Part shown: piece after piece, positions 16,588-25,964 of the stretch
How positions within the stretch are numbered: the first letter of the stretch is position 1
Layout of the letters: each line of letters opens with the position of its first letter
DNA from: Marinovum algicola
GTDB lineage: Bacteria; Pseudomonadota; Alphaproteobacteria; Rhodobacterales; Rhodobacteraceae
Direction: 5' to 3'
Assembly: GCF_900109145.1 (NCBI RefSeq)
Contig: NZ_FNYY01000022.1
Coordinates: forward strand, 1-64,000
Length of the DNA: 64,000 nt
Position numbers and translations under genes: made by a program
Notes under the pieces: model-generated
Seen by the model: only the letters and a program-made list of their open reading frames with translations
The model's database searches: none
Told to the model about the DNA's origin: nothing

Positions 16588-17631
16588 ATGACGAAACGGG
16601 CGGCATTTGAAATCGGCGGCAAGACGTTTGAACCCGGCAGCGACGGGATCGTCGAACTGCCGGTCAGCCAGATGCCCGATCACACACCGGTCACCATGGC
16701 GGTGCATGTCTTTCACGGCAAACGCCCCGGCCCGGTGGTCTTTGTCTCGGCGGCGATCCACGGCGACGAGGTGATCGGCGTCGAGGTGGTCCGCCGCCTG
16801 TTGCGCGCCAAGCCGATCGAGCGGCTGGCCGGCACCCTGCTGGCGGTGCCGATCGTCAATTCCTTCGGCTTCATCAACCATTCGCGCTACCTGCCCGACC
16901 GGCGCGATCTCAACCGCTGTTTTCCGGGGCATCCCTCGGGCTCGCTGGCGGCACGTCTGGCGCATATCTTCATGACCGAGATTGTCGCCCGCTCCGACCT
17001 TGGCATCGACCTGCATTCCGCCGCCATCCGGCGCGAGAACCTGCCGCAGATCCGCCTGACCCCCGGCAATGCACGGCTGGCCGAGCTGGGCCGCGCCTTT
17101 GGCGCACCGGTGATGCTGCAATCGCGGCTGCGCGACGGGTCGCTGCGCCATGCCGCCGAAGAGATGGGGTGTGACGTGCTGCTCTACGAGGCGGGCGAGG
17201 GGCTGCGGTTTGACGAATACGCCGCCCGCGCCGGGCTCTCGGGGATACTGCGGGTGATGCATAAGCTTGGCATGATCGGCGCCCGCGGGGTGCCGCAGGT
17301 CAAGACGCCGCCGCTGCTGTCGGAACGCTCGAGCTGGCTGCGCGCGCCCCTGGGCGGGCTGCTGCGCACCTATCGCACCATTGGCGATTACGTCACCGAG
17401 GGCGAGGTGCTGGGCGTGGTGGCCGATCCCACCGGCGATGTCGAGGAAGAGGTGCTGAGCGAGATCGAAGGCATCATTATCGGCCGCACCAACATGCCGG
17501 TGGTCAATGAGGGCGACGCGCTGTTCCACATCGCGCTGACCCCGTCGGAGAAGGTGGCCGAGGCGGTGGTGGGCGAGATGTCGGCCCAGCGCGAGGCCGC
17601 GCCGCTGTTCGACGAAGACGAGATTATCTGA
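16588..17631 (+). CDS. Succinylglutamate desuccinylase/aspartoacylase-family zinc hydrolase
   Basis: Members remove acyl groups from N-acyl amino acids or related amides. Zinc ligands are visible as His and Glu of [10 protein letters not shown] and the later His of [17 protein letters not shown] contributes substrate-binding residues. The C-terminal part is a beta-barrel, biotinyl-like domain ([35 protein letters not shown]). Starting at 16588 gives 347 residues, the common length; the alternative ATG at 16519 would add a poorly conserved tail. The upstream signal is weak (GGAAG). The substrate is unknown, and no ast operon is nearby. Confidence 0.85.
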   Translation: MTKRAAFEIGGKTFEPGSDGIVELPVSQMPDHTPVTMAVHVFHGKRPGPVVFVSAAIHGDEVIGVEVVRRLLRAKPIERLAGTLLAVPIVNSFGFINHSRYLPDRRDLNRCFPGHPSGSLAARLAHIFMTEIVARSDLGIDLHSAAIRRENLPQIRLTPGNARLAELGRAFGAPVMLQSRLRDGSLRHAAEEMGCDVLLYEAGEGLRFDEYAARAGLSGILRVMHKLGMIGARGVPQVKTPPLLSERSSWLRAPLGGLLRTYRTIGDYVTEGEVLGVVADPTGDVEEEVLSEIEGIIIGRTNMPVVNEGDALFHIALTPSEKVAEAVVGEMSAQREAAPLFDEDEII

Positions 17632-17716
17632 CGTAAGGGCAGGAAAACCTGCCTTTTCGCAAGCGCGCTCAGGGGGCTATCATTCGGCAGCGGGACAGGA
17701 CGGAAGGGATCATGCC

Positions 17717-18502
17717 ATGCGTTGCCACGAGGTGGATTACGAGGTTTTTGGCGACGACATGCAGATCGTCGAGGTCGAGCTCGATCCCGGCGAGACGGTG
17801 ATCGCCGAAGCCGGCGCCATGAACTACATGGAAGACGGCATCACCTTCGAAAGCCGCATGGGCGACGGCTCCACCCCCACCAGCGGCGTGATGGGCGCGC
17901 TGATGAACGTCGGCAAGCGGGTACTGACCGGCGAATCGATCTTTCTCACTCATTTCACCAACCAGGGCCGGGACAAGCACCGCGTCGCCTTTGCCGCGCC
18001 GTATCCGGGCAAGATCGTGCCGCTGGACATGGCGCAGCTCGGCGGCGAGATCATCTGCCAGAAGGATGCCTTTCTCTGCGCCGCCTTCGGCACCCGCACC
18101 GACATCGCCTTTCAGAAGAAGCTGGGCGTCGGGTTCTTTGGTGGCGAGGGCTTCATCCTGCAACGGCTGAACGGTGACGGCATGGCCTTTGTGCATGCCG
18201 GCGGCACGTTGATCCGGCGCGATTTGCAGGCCGGCGAGGTGCTGCGCGTCGACACCGGCTGTATCGCGGCCTTTACCTCCGGGATCGATTATTCCATCGC
18301 CCGGGCCGGCAACCTCAAGAGCATGGTCTTCGGCGGCGAAGGCCTGTTCCTCGCCACCCTGCGCGGCCCCGGCACGGTCTTTCTGCAAAGCCTGCCGTTC
18401 TCGCGGCTGGCCGACCGGGTGCTGCAAGCCGGGGGCATCGGCGGCAACAAGGGCGAAGGTTCGGTCCTCGGCGGATTGGGCGACATGTTCGGCGACCGCT
18501 GA
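17717..18502 (+). CDS. AIM24/TIGR00266-family protein
   Basis: This 261-residue protein belongs to the AIM24 group, a beta-sandwich family of uncertain role in bacteria (the mitochondrial relative affects inner-membrane organization). Family features are [20 protein letters not shown] near the start, repeated glycine-rich strands such as [16 protein letters not shown], and [17 protein letters not shown] near the end. There is no signal peptide or membrane helix. The start at 17717 has AAGGGA upstream. It is monocistronic, followed by palindromic repeats and the convergent pnp terminator. Confidence 0.88.
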   Translation: MRCHEVDYEVFGDDMQIVEVELDPGETVIAEAGAMNYMEDGITFESRMGDGSTPTSGVMGALMNVGKRVLTGESIFLTHFTNQGRDKHRVAFAAPYPGKIVPLDMAQLGGEIICQKDAFLCAAFGTRTDIAFQKKLGVGFFGGEGFILQRLNGDGMAFVHAGGTLIRRDLQAGEVLRVDTGCIAAFTSGIDYSIARAGNLKSMVFGGEGLFLATLRGPGTVFLQSLPFSRLADRVLQAGGIGGNKGEGSVLGGLGDMFGDR

Positions 18503-18524
18503 CGGCGGCGCTGGCGCGATCCCC

Positions 18525-18590
18525 GTCCCGGACCCGATCCGGGACCTCACCCCCCCTGCCAGCCATGAGGCCCCGGATCGGGTCCGGGGC
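18525..18590. repeat. Pair of 21-bp palindromic repeats between AIM24-like gene and pnp
   Basis: GTCCCGGACCCGATCCGGGAC (18525-18545, 21 bp, written here as GTCCCGGACCC / GATCCGGGAC) and an inverted variant at 18570-18590 (GCCCCGGATCG / GGTCCGGGGC) lie 24 bases apart. Each is nearly palindromic, and together they could form a larger cruciform. The same element occurs at 43105-43125, inside dnaE at 61446-61466, and degenerate at 62441-62462. Confidence 0.75.
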
Positions 18591-18622
18591 GCGGCGCGTG
18601 TCTGACCTGTCGCAGCGCAATG

Positions 18623-18651
18623 AAAAAAGCCCCGGCGTCTCCACCGGGGCT
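18623..18651 (-). terminator. Intrinsic terminator of pnp
   Basis: On the minus strand an 8-bp stem (AGCCCCGG / CCGGGGCT) with an 8-base loop is followed by six T residues. It starts about 25 bases after the pnp stop codon at 18677. Confidence 0.9.
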
Positions 18652-18676
18652 CTTCGTATCTCGCATGAGGCGCGGG

Positions 18677-20809
18677 TTATTCCGCGCTCTCTTCCTTCTT
18701 GGCCTCTTCGCCGGTCTCCTGATCGATGACTTTCATCGACAGGCGCACCTTGCCGCGATCGTCGAAGCCCAGCAGCTTGACCCAGACTTCCTGGCCTTCC
18801 TTGAGCACATCCGAGGGATGGTTCAACCGGCGGTTCTCGATCTGGGAGACGTGCACCAGGCCGTCACGCTTGCCGAAGAAGTTCACGAAGGCGCCGAAAT
18901 CGACGATCTTCACGACCTTGCCCTTGTAGATCTTGCCTTCCTCGGGCTCGGCCACGATCGAGTGGATCATGTCATAGGCCTTCTGGATGGCTTCCCCGTC
19001 CGGCGAGGCGATCTTGATGATGCCGTCGTCGTTGATGTCGACCTTGGCCCCCGACTGCTCGACGATCTCGCGGATCACCTTGCCGCCCGAGCCGATCACT
19101 TCGCGGATCTTGTCGGTCGGGATCTGCATGGTCTCGATGCGCGGCGCGTGGATCGAGAATTCCGCGGCGCCGGTCAGCGCCTTGTTCATCTCGCCCAGGA
19201 TGTGCATCCGGCCGTCCTTGGCCTGGGCCAGGGCGTTCTTCATGATCTCGGGCGTGATGCCCGCGACCTTGATATCCATTTGCAGCGAGGTGATGCCGTT
19301 TTCGGTGCCCGCGACCTTGAAGTCCATGTCGCCGAGGTGATCCTCGTCGCCGAGGATGTCGGTCAGGATGGCATAATCGCCGTCGTCTTCCAGGATCAGG
19401 CCCATGGCCACACCGGCCACGGCCGATTTCAGCGGCACACCGGCGTCCATCATCGACAGCGAGCCGCCGCAGACCGAAGCCATCGAGGACGAGCCGTTCG
19501 ATTCGGTGATCTCCGACACCACGCGGATGGTGTAGGGGAAATCGGTCGGCGCCGGCAGGACAGCTTGCAGCGCGCGCCAGGCCAGCTTGCCGTGACCGAT
19601 TTCACGACGGCCCGGAGGGCCCACGCGACCGGCTTCACCGACCGAATAGGGCGGGAAGTTGTAGTGCAGCAGGAAGTTGGATTTGAAGTTGCCGTGCAGC
19701 GCGTCGATGAACTGTTCGTCATCGCCGGTGCCCAGCGTGGTCACCACGAGACCCTGGGTCTCGCCCCGGGTGAACAGCGCCGAACCGTGGGTCCGCGGCA
19801 GCAGGCCGGTTTCGCATTCGATGCCGCGCACGGTCTTGGTGTCGCGGCCATCGATCCGCTTGCCGCCCTTGACCACGTCGCCGCGCAGGATGCCGGCTTC
19901 GAGTTTCTTGAGTGCCGCGCCGAGATTGGCGTCTTCGAGCTGCTCTTCGGTCAGCTTTTCCTTGATCGCGGTGCGCGCGGCGTTGACCGCGGCGGTGCGC
20001 TCCTGCTTGTCGGTGATGGCGAATGCGGCGCGCATCTGCTCTTCACCGGCGGTTTTCACCGCGTCAAAGAGCGCGGAGTAATCCGGCGGCTGGAAGTCGA
20101 AGGGCTCTTTCGCCGCTTCTTCGGCCAGGCTGATGATCAGGTCGATCACCGGCTGGATCTGTTCGTGCGCAAAGGTCACCGCGCCGAGCATTTCCTCTTC
20201 GGTCAGCTCGTAGGCTTCCGATTCGACCATCATCACGGCGTCCTTGGTGCCGGCGACGACGAGGTCCAGACGCTGTTCGGGGTTGAGGCGCAGGTCGTGC
20301 ATGTCCTCGACCTCGGGGTTGAGGATGTAGTCGCCATCCACGTACCCCACGCGGCAGCCGGCGATCGGGCCCATGAAGGGCGCGCCGGAGATCGTCAGCG
20401 CGGCCGAAGCGGCGATCATCGCCACGATGTCGGGGTCGTTGACCAGATCGTGGCTCAGCACGGTGCACATGACGAGGACTTCATGCTTGAAGCCGTCAAC
20501 GAACAGCGGGCGGATCGGGCGGTCGATCAGGCGTGCGGTCAGCGTCTCTTTTTCGGTCGGACGCGCCTCGCGCTTGAAAAAGCCGCCGGGGACTTTGCCG
20601 GCAGCGTAGTATTTTTCCTGGTAGTGCACGGTCAGGGGAAAGAAATCCTGACCCGGCTTCGGCTCCTTGGCGAAGGTCACGTTGGCCATGACGGAGGTCT
20701 CGCCCAGCGTGGCGATGACCGAGCCGTCGGCCTGGCGGGCGACCTTGCCGGTTTCCAGCGTGAGCGTCTCTTCGCCCCACTGCATGCTTTTCTTGGAAAT
20801 ATTGAACAT
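18677..20809 (-). CDS. pnp: Polyribonucleotide nucleotidyltransferase (PNPase)
   Basis: This is a 3'-5' phosphorolytic exoribonuclease of the RNA degradosome. The 710-residue protein has the full domain order: a first RNase PH domain (about 1-230), a linking helical domain, a second RNase PH domain with the active-site segment [16 protein letters not shown], a KH domain ([18 protein letters not shown]) and an S1 domain ([18 protein letters not shown]). The acidic C-terminal tail is [10 protein letters not shown]. The start at 20809 follows AGGA. In many bacteria rpsO lies directly upstream; here a divergent PilZ gene separates them. The leader contains three stem-loops. Confidence 0.98.
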   Translation of the reverse strand: MFNISKKSMQWGEETLTLETGKVARQADGSVIATLGETSVMANVTFAKEPKPGQDFFPLTVHYQEKYYAAGKVPGGFFKREARPTEKETLTARLIDRPIRPLFVDGFKHEVLVMCTVLSHDLVNDPDIVAMIAASAALTISGAPFMGPIAGCRVGYVDGDYILNPEVEDMHDLRLNPEQRLDLVVAGTKDAVMMVESEAYELTEEEMLGAVTFAHEQIQPVIDLIISLAEEAAKEPFDFQPPDYSALFDAVKTAGEEQMRAAFAITDKQERTAAVNAARTAIKEKLTEEQLEDANLGAALKKLEAGILRGDVVKGGKRIDGRDTKTVRGIECETGLLPRTHGSALFTRGETQGLVVTTLGTGDDEQFIDALHGNFKSNFLLHYNFPPYSVGEAGRVGPPGRREIGHGKLAWRALQAVLPAPTDFPYTIRVVSEITESNGSSSMASVCGGSLSMMDAGVPLKSAVAGVAMGLILEDDGDYAILTDILGDEDHLGDMDFKVAGTENGITSLQMDIKVAGITPEIMKNALAQAKDGRMHILGEMNKALTGAAEFSIHAPRIETMQIPTDKIREVIGSGGKVIREIVEQSGAKVDINDDGIIKIASPDGEAIQKAYDMIHSIVAEPEEGKIYKGKVVKIVDFGAFVNFFGKRDGLVHVSQIENRRLNHPSDVLKEGQEVWVKLLGFDDRGKVRLSMKVIDQETGEEAKKEESAE

Positions 20810-20912
20810 CTGCGTATCCTGTATGGGGCGCTCCCGGGCGTATCCCGGGTCCCCGTTTGAATGGCGGCCCCATTGCCGCCGACCCCTTTCATCATTTCAT
20901 GCGCCGGGGTCG
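20810..20912 (-). promoter_or_regulatory. Structured 5' leader of pnp
   Basis: Three consecutive hairpins lie upstream of the pnp start: CCCGGG/CCCGGG (20833-20849, 5-base loop), GGCGGC/GCCGCC (20863-20880, 6-base loop) and CGACCCC/GGGGTCG (20880-20912, long loop). In E. coli the pnp leader folds into a stem that RNase III cuts, after which PNPase represses its own mRNA. A similar arrangement here is an inference. The rest of the 318-base gap up to 21127 shows no gene and must hold the pnp and PilZ-gene promoters. Confidence 0.45.
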
Positions 20913-21127
20913 GAGCGTCACGTCTCAGATGCCGGCTGGAATACAGGGTTTCACGCCACTTGGAAAGACGGGATGTGGATAGCTTTGTACACGGGCGGAT
21001 GCGGCCGCCGGGGCGGGCGGGCTTAAGCCTTTCGTAAAGCCGCTGTGCTAGTCCTCGCCGCGTCAGGCAGGCAATTGCCGGCGGGCGGCAGTCTTTGACA
21101 CGTCGACAGGGGGCTGGACCAGTGCGA

Positions 21128-21988
21128 ATGTCCGATTTCAGAACTCTTCTGGCGGCCGGCCTCATGCTGGCGGTGTCTGTCGCGACTGCCGCGGCCGAAG
21201 AGGCCTGTATCTTCGAGGCCTGGCTGCTGCGAATGGTGCATCAGACCAACGCGGCGGCGACCGGCAAGCCCGGCCTGGTGCGCCAGCAGGCCGGGCTTGC
21301 CCGGACACTTGCGGCGTTTGACCGGCCCGAGATGCGCCGCGCGATGGCGCGCGAAGGCTATGGCGATTTCGCGCCGCTGACCGGCCGGCATGTGGCCTCG
21401 GCCCGGGCTCTGCTGGCCAACCCGCCGGGCAGCCCGGGCCGCGACGCCGCGTTGCGCCGGCTTGGCAGCAGCGGCGCGCGGCTGCTGGCGGCGGTGGCCC
21501 GGATCGATTGCGCCGCGACAAGCGAGGAGTCCGCCCGAAGCGCGACGCGAGGGGCCGGAACGGCCCCGGGCGCAGGTCGTGGCACCGGGCTCTGGCCGGC
21601 ATTCGACGGATCGGCCGGGCTCGCGCTTTTGTTGGCGGCGGCGGCGTTGGCCGGGCTGCTTCTGCTGGAACACCGGACCCGTTCGCGCAAGCGGCGGAAC
21701 CGGCGCTTTGTCTGCGATATCCCCTGCCGCATCAGGCTGCGCGGCAGGCTCCATGACAGCCGGATCGTCGATATCAGCGAGGCGGGCGCCAAGCTTCAGC
21801 TGGGGATGGAGGGCAGCGGCGATGCGCCGGTCGATATCGAGGCCGGCACGTTTGCGGCGGCGGGGCGGGTGGTCTGGGCCAACACGCATTATTGCGGCGT
21901 GGTGTTCGACCGGCCGCTGGCCTCGGGCCAGTTGCAGGAGGCAATGCTGGCGGGCTGCGGGCCGGCCCCGGCATCGGTGCAGACATGA
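21128..21988 (+). CDS. Membrane-anchored PilZ-domain protein
   Basis: PilZ domains bind the second messenger c-di-GMP. The 286-residue protein has an N-terminal signal peptide (LLAAGLMLAVSVATAAAEE) and a periplasmic Ala/Arg-rich helical region to about residue 155. One membrane helix follows (LALLLAAAALAGLLLLE), then a cytoplasmic PilZ domain. Both c-di-GMP motifs are intact: the arginine motif KRRNRR and DISEAG (D/NxSxxG). The start at 21128 removes an unlikely extension. It could couple a periplasmic signal to c-di-GMP. It is wedged between rpsO and pnp, in the opposite orientation to both, and ends just before the rpsO terminator. Confidence 0.85.
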   Translation: MSDFRTLLAAGLMLAVSVATAAAEEACIFEAWLLRMVHQTNAAATGKPGLVRQQAGLARTLAAFDRPEMRRAMAREGYGDFAPLTGRHVASARALLANPPGSPGRDAALRRLGSSGARLLAAVARIDCAATSEESARSATRGAGTAPGAGRGTGLWPAFDGSAGLALLLAAAALAGLLLLEHRTRSRKRRNRRFVCDIPCRIRLRGRLHDSRIVDISEAGAKLQLGMEGSGDAPVDIEAGTFAAAGRVVWANTHYCGVVFDRPLASGQLQEAMLAGCGPAPASVQT

Positions 21989-21990
21989 CA

Positions 21991-22018
21991 ACGCCCGCCA
22001 GTTTGCACTGGCGGGCGT
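21991..22018. terminator. Shared hairpin between the PilZ gene and rpsO
   Basis: A perfect 11-bp stem (ACGCCCGCCAG / CTGGCGGGCGT) with the loop TTTGCA lies between the two convergent stops. Neither side has a strong T-run, but the position and symmetry suit a bidirectional terminator. Confidence 0.75.
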
Positions 22019-22045
22019 CACGGAGCCTTGCGGATCCGAAAAACC

Positions 22046-22315
22046 TTAGCGGCGGATTTCGAGACGCTTGATCAGGTCCTGATAGCGTGCCTCTTCCTTG
22101 CCTTTGAGGTAGTCGAGCAGTTTCCGGCGCTGAGCCACGAGCTTCAGGAGGCCACGGCGGGAGTGGTTGTCCTTCTTGTGGGTCTTGAAGTGCTCGGTCA
22201 GCGTGCGGATGCGCGAGGTGAGGATGGCCACCTGAACTTCGGGCGAGCCGGTGTCGCCGTCTTTGGTGGCGAATTCCTTCATCACGCGGTTCTTTTCTTC
22301 CACAGTAATCGACAT
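22046..22315 (-). CDS. rpsO: Ribosomal protein S15
   Basis: This is a small-subunit protein that binds the central domain of 16S rRNA. The 89-residue protein (from [12 protein letters not shown]) is the normal S15 length. It shows the family core [14 protein letters not shown], then [12 protein letters not shown] and the [13 protein letters not shown] segment. The start at 22315 is preferred over the 13-residue longer frame because it matches the family and has AAAGGAG upstream. It belongs to the usual truB-rpsO-pnp neighbourhood, although other genes intervene here. Confidence 0.98.
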   Translation of the reverse strand: MSITVEEKNRVMKEFATKDGDTGSPEVQVAILTSRIRTLTEHFKTHKKDNHSRRGLLKLVAQRRKLLDYLKGKEEARYQDLIKRLEIRR

Positions 22316-22470
22316 CGGGGTCTCCTTTCGGAAATCTAAAGGGTTATGGCGCAAGCCGGGATGTCGTCCAGCAGGGCCCGTGGAGATGGTGCGCCCCGGC
22401 CGCGAAGCCGGGGCAAGAGCGCCCTATAGGGCAATTTTCGCGGTTTGGAAAGGGCCGAGCGCCACGGCCC

Positions 22471-23460
22471 TCATGCGGCAGGGGGAAGCACCTCCCATGC
22501 GGCGGCCTCGGCCTCGGAAACCAGCAGGATATCGGCCATGGTCATGTCTTCCGCGCCGCGCAGAAGCGCCACCTCCTGGCCGTCCACCGACATGCGCAGC
22601 ACGGCGGGATCGTCGGCATCTGGCGCAATTGTCACATCGACGCCGCCGGCCGGGTCATCGGAAATCAGCAGGATCCGGTCCTCGCCCGGTTCGAAATCGA
22701 TCAGCGTGATCTGCTGCCCGGGATCGCCGCGCAGCACGATGTCATCGGCGCCGGCGCCGCCGGTCACGACATCGCCATCGTCGGCAAGGATTCGGTCGTC
22801 GCCGGCGTTGCCGTTGAGATAATCCACCGCGTCGTCCCCCGCCTCGGTGCCATCGAGCAGGTCGTCGCCGGCGCCGCCGAACAGCGAATCGCTGCCCTGG
22901 CCGCCGATCAGCGTATCGGCGTCATGCCCGCCGAGAAGACCGTCATCGCCGGCGCCGCCGATCAGCGTGTCGTTGCCCTGGCCATCGGTCAGAACGTCGT
23001 CGCCGGCCCCGCCCCGCGACAGATCGTGCCCGCCGTGGCCATAAAGCGCGTCATTGCCGTCGTCGCCCGAGAGCGTATCTGCCCCGGCCTCGCCATGCAG
23101 GGTGTCGTCCTCGCTGCCGCCGTGCAAGAGATCGTCGCCGGCACCGCCCCAGATCCAATCCGCGCCGGCTCCGCCCGACAAAAGATCATCGCCGCCCCGG
23201 CCATCGATCGCATCGCTGCCGCCACCGCCGGAGATCAAGGAGACGCCCTCGCCACCGGCAAGCGTGTCGGCGCTCGCGCCGCCAGTCTGCGTGTCGGGCT
23301 CTTCGGCGGGTTCGATCATGCCGGGCGGGCCGAGGTCGTCCTCGGTCAGCTCGGGCGCCGTCGTCCGGCCGCCCGGGTCGTCGTCGTCATCGCCAATCGT
23401 GCCGATCATCACGACCGAGCCGACAGCGGCCATGCCCAGAAGGCCCGCAATCAATAACAT
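22471..23460 (-). CDS. RTX-type calcium-binding repeat protein with N-terminal anchor
   Basis: This 329-residue protein starts with one hydrophobic segment (MLLIAGLLGMAAVGSVVMIG) followed by DDDDD. From about residue 60 to 250 there are roughly a dozen nonapeptide repeats of the GGxGxDxLx type (GGAGDDLLHGG, GGAGDDVLTDG, GGQGSDSLFGG), which fold into a calcium-binding parallel beta-roll. The C-terminal part (ITLIDFEPGEDRILL and beyond) resembles the end of roseobacter hemolysin-type proteins. RTX proteins normally carry a C-terminal type I secretion signal; no ABC/MFP exporter genes are nearby. The start at 23460 is the first ATG consistent with a signal or anchor helix. Confidence 0.8.
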   Translation of the reverse strand: MLLIAGLLGMAAVGSVVMIGTIGDDDDDPGGRTTAPELTEDDLGPPGMIEPAEEPDTQTGGASADTLAGGEGVSLISGGGGSDAIDGRGGDDLLSGGAGADWIWGGAGDDLLHGGSEDDTLHGEAGADTLSGDDGNDALYGHGGHDLSRGGAGDDVLTDGQGNDTLIGGAGDDGLLGGHDADTLIGGQGSDSLFGGAGDDLLDGTEAGDDAVDYLNGNAGDDRILADDGDVVTGGAGADDIVLRGDPGQQITLIDFEPGEDRILLISDDPAGGVDVTIAPDADDPAVLRMSVDGQEVALLRGAEDMTMADILLVSEAEAAAWEVLPPAA

Positions 23461-23551
23461 GGTTTCACACCCTTTGTCCCGCGGGCAGTATCCCGCCGCA
23501 GCGCCCGCAGGGCAAACCAAATCGGATCAAATGGTTAACGGTTTCAGGTAT

Positions 23552-24073
23552 TTACCCGGCGTTTACCACAAAATGCTGTGGTTTCTGCGCGTAGGAGACA
23601 TACAGTGGATGACGCGGCAGCCCGTGCCGGGTGAGCCCGAGCGCATAGAGCCGATCCTGCGCCGGTGCCATCAGCGCCAGGGCCTCGGTGTCGCGGGCGC
23701 GGTGGGTGCCATGCACGCCCCAGGCGGCCAGCACCATGTCGGCCTCGTCGCAGGCGCGGCTGAGAAAGCCGTCGTTTTCCGGCCCGACCGGCGCTTCGGC
23801 GGCGCGCAGATCCTCCGGCGCCGTGGCGCGGAAGGCAAAGAGGTTGACCACGTCGAGCGCGCCGAAGCCCAGGAGCCGCGCGCGTTTCTCGCAGCGCGCG
23901 ATGGTCGGATCGTTGACCTTTTCGCTGGCGGTCGAAGGGTTGAGCATGACAAAGACGATGCGCCCCGCCGTCGCGTTCCAGACCCGCGTCAGGCGGTAGC
24001 GGTAGAGCCCGCATTCGCTGTAGATCGCTTCCGAGCGGCAATCGGGCGTCTCATGCGTTTTGGTGACGAGCAT
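23552..24073 (-). CDS. DUF1643-family protein
   Basis: This 173-residue cytoplasmic protein has the DUF1643 core: RYRLTRVW, then VFVMLNPSTASEKVNDPTI, RARLLGFGALDVVNLFAFR, and VLAAWGVHG further on. The function of the family is not established. The start at 24073 gives the usual N-terminus for the family and lies five bases after the truB stop codon, so it is probably co-transcribed with truB. A longer frame back into truB is unlikely. Confidence 0.85.
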   Translation of the reverse strand: MLVTKTHETPDCRSEAIYSECGLYRYRLTRVWNATAGRIVFVMLNPSTASEKVNDPTIARCEKRARLLGFGALDVVNLFAFRATAPEDLRAAEAPVGPENDGFLSRACDEADMVLAAWGVHGTHRARDTEALALMAPAQDRLYALGLTRHGLPRHPLYVSYAQKPQHFVVNAG

Positions 24074-24077
24074 TGGC

Positions 24078-24989
24078 CTAGCCAGTGACAAACACGCGCG
24101 AGGGTTGCAGCTTGCCGCCGCGGTATTCGCCAACGGCCACCGGCGTGCCCTGATGGCTGACCCAGGCGGTCTCGCCAAATTCGACATCGCCGCCGCCGGT
24201 CACCTCGGCCGGGTTGCCATTGCGCAGCCGGGTGGCGGATTCGACACCGCAATGCAGCTCGGGCAGATCGCCAAGACCGGTTTCCAGGGGCAGCAGCAGG
24301 GCGTCGAGCTCGGGCGTCTGTGCCAGTTCCTCGACCCGGTCCAATGCCACCGCAGTTTCAAGATCGAACGGCCCCGACCAGATCCGCCGCAGGGTGACCA
24401 CATGGCCGAGACAGCCCAGCACCCGGCCCAGATCGCGGGCAATGGCGCGCACATAGCCGCCCTTGCCGCAGGTCATTTCCAGCACCGCGGTGTCGGCATC
24501 CGGTCGGTCGACCAGCAGCAGCTCCTCGACCCAGAGGGGCCGCGCCGCGATTTCGACATCCGCGCCGTCGCGGGCCAGCTTGTAGGCCCGTTCGCCGTCG
24601 ATCTTCACCGCCGAGAATTTTGGCGGCACCTGCTCGATATCTCCGACGAACTGGCCCAGAGCGGCCTTGATCTCGTCGTCGCTGGGGCGGCTGTCCGAGG
24701 TCTCGATCACCTCGCCCTCGGCGTCATCGGTGTTGGTTGCGGCCCCCCAGCGCACGGTAAATTCATAGGCCTTCATCGCGTCGGTGACATAGGGAACCGT
24801 CTTGGTGGCCTCGCCCAGCGCCACCGCCAGCAGGCCGGTCGCCTCGGGGTCGAGCGTGCCGGCGTGGCCCGCCTTCTTGGCCTGAAACGCCCAGCGCACC
24901 TTGTTGACGACGGCGGTCGAAGTGGGGCCCGCGGGCTTGTCCACCACCAGCCAGCCGGAAATGTCGCGCCCCTTGCGTCTGCGTGCCAT
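24078..24989 (-). CDS. truB: tRNA pseudouridine(55) synthase
   Basis: TruB converts U55 in the T-loop of tRNAs to pseudouridine. The 303-residue protein has the catalytic Asp in [12 protein letters not shown], the conserved [14 protein letters not shown] start, and [12 protein letters not shown] and [13 protein letters not shown] motifs. The start at 24989 (MARRRKGRD) has GGGGA upstream; the 20-residue longer frame does not fit the family. It is the head of a leftward run with DUF1643 and RTX genes before rpsO. Confidence 0.96.
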   Translation of the reverse strand: MARRRKGRDISGWLVVDKPAGPTSTAVVNKVRWAFQAKKAGHAGTLDPEATGLLAVALGEATKTVPYVTDAMKAYEFTVRWGAATNTDDAEGEVIETSDSRPSDDEIKAALGQFVGDIEQVPPKFSAVKIDGERAYKLARDGADVEIAARPLWVEELLLVDRPDADTAVLEMTCGKGGYVRAIARDLGRVLGCLGHVVTLRRIWSGPFDLETAVALDRVEELAQTPELDALLLPLETGLGDLPELHCGVESATRLRNGNPAEVTGGGDVEFGETAWVSHQGTPVAVGEYRGGKLQPSRVFVTG

Positions 24990-25124
24990 GATGTCCCCGC
25001 GATGTGTGATCAGAGCGGGCGGGATAGAAAACGCCGGCGCAGCCGTCAATAGGGCGCAAGAAAAACCCGAGCGCGCGGCGGTTCTGTGCTAGATTGGAGC
25101 CCTGCCATATTTGCGAGGGCTCTG

Positions 25125-25937
25125 ATGGCGGGAGGTGACACGGATTTTGCCGGATCGATCCCCGAGATCTACGACGCCTGGCTGGTGCCGCTGATCTTCG
25201 AGGCGCATGCCGAGGACATGGCGCAGCGGGTGGCGGCGCTGGCGCCGAAAGACGTGCTCGAGACGGCGGCGGGCAGCGGTGTGGTCACGCGGGTGCTGGC
25301 GCCGCAACTGGCGGCGACCACACGTTATGTCGCCTCCGATCTCAACCCGCCGATGCTGGCGCGGGCCGCCGCGCGGCAGCCCGAGGGCAAGGGTGTGCAC
25401 TGGCAACCGGCGGATGCGCTCGACATGCCCTTCGGCGACGCGAGCTTCGATGTGGTCTGCTGCCAGTTCGGGGTGATGTTCTTCGCCGACCGCATCGCCG
25501 GCCACCGCGAGGCGCGCCGTGTGCTGCGGCCCGGCGGGCGCTATATCTTCAGCACCTGGGACAAAATCGCCGAAAACGGTTTCGCTGATTGTGTGGCCCA
25601 GGCGGTGGCCGAGGTCTTTCCCGAGGATCCGCCGGATTTCCTGGCCCGCACGCCGTATGGCTATCACGATCCGGCCGGCATCCTATCCGATCTCCGGGCG
25701 GCGGGTTTTGCCGATATCGCGGTCGACACGATCGCCGGCGAGAGCCGGGCAGCCTCGGCCCGGGAGCCGGCGGTGGCCTTTTGCCAGGGCACGCCGCTGA
25801 GAACCGAGATTGAGGCGCGCGACCCGTCACGGCTCGAAGAGGCGACGGCACAGGCGCAGGCGCGGATTGCCGCGCGCTACGGGTCGGGGCCGGTGACGGC
25901 GCCGATCCGCGGCCATGTGGTGACCGCGCTGCGTTAG
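25125..25937 (+). CDS. SAM-dependent class I methyltransferase
   Basis: This 270-residue methyltransferase has a Rossmann-type SAM site: VLETAAGSGVVTRVLAP is motif I, followed by YVASDLNPPML and ADALDMPFGDASFDVVCCQFG and a RRVLRPGGRYIFSTW segment. It resembles UbiE/Methyltransf_11 proteins. The substrate is unknown. The start at 25125 (MAGGDTDFAG) has GCGAGGG upstream; the 13-residue longer alternative lacks a site. It is divergent from truB, with convergent DUF2233 downstream. Confidence 0.85.
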   Translation: MAGGDTDFAGSIPEIYDAWLVPLIFEAHAEDMAQRVAALAPKDVLETAAGSGVVTRVLAPQLAATTRYVASDLNPPMLARAAARQPEGKGVHWQPADALDMPFGDASFDVVCCQFGVMFFADRIAGHREARRVLRPGGRYIFSTWDKIAENGFADCVAQAVAEVFPEDPPDFLARTPYGYHDPAGILSDLRAAGFADIAVDTIAGESRAASAREPAVAFCQGTPLRTEIEARDPSRLEEATAQAQARIAARYGSGPVTAPIRGHVVTALR

Positions 25938-25964
25938 GCCGGCGCGGGCGCCCGGGTTCGGAGC

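Noticed and set aside
18620-20860. 746-codon open frame on the plus strand opposite pnp
   Set aside because: It is an antisense artefact of GC-rich coding DNA: His/Asp/Gly/Val-rich composition, no family match, and pnp is certain on the other strand.
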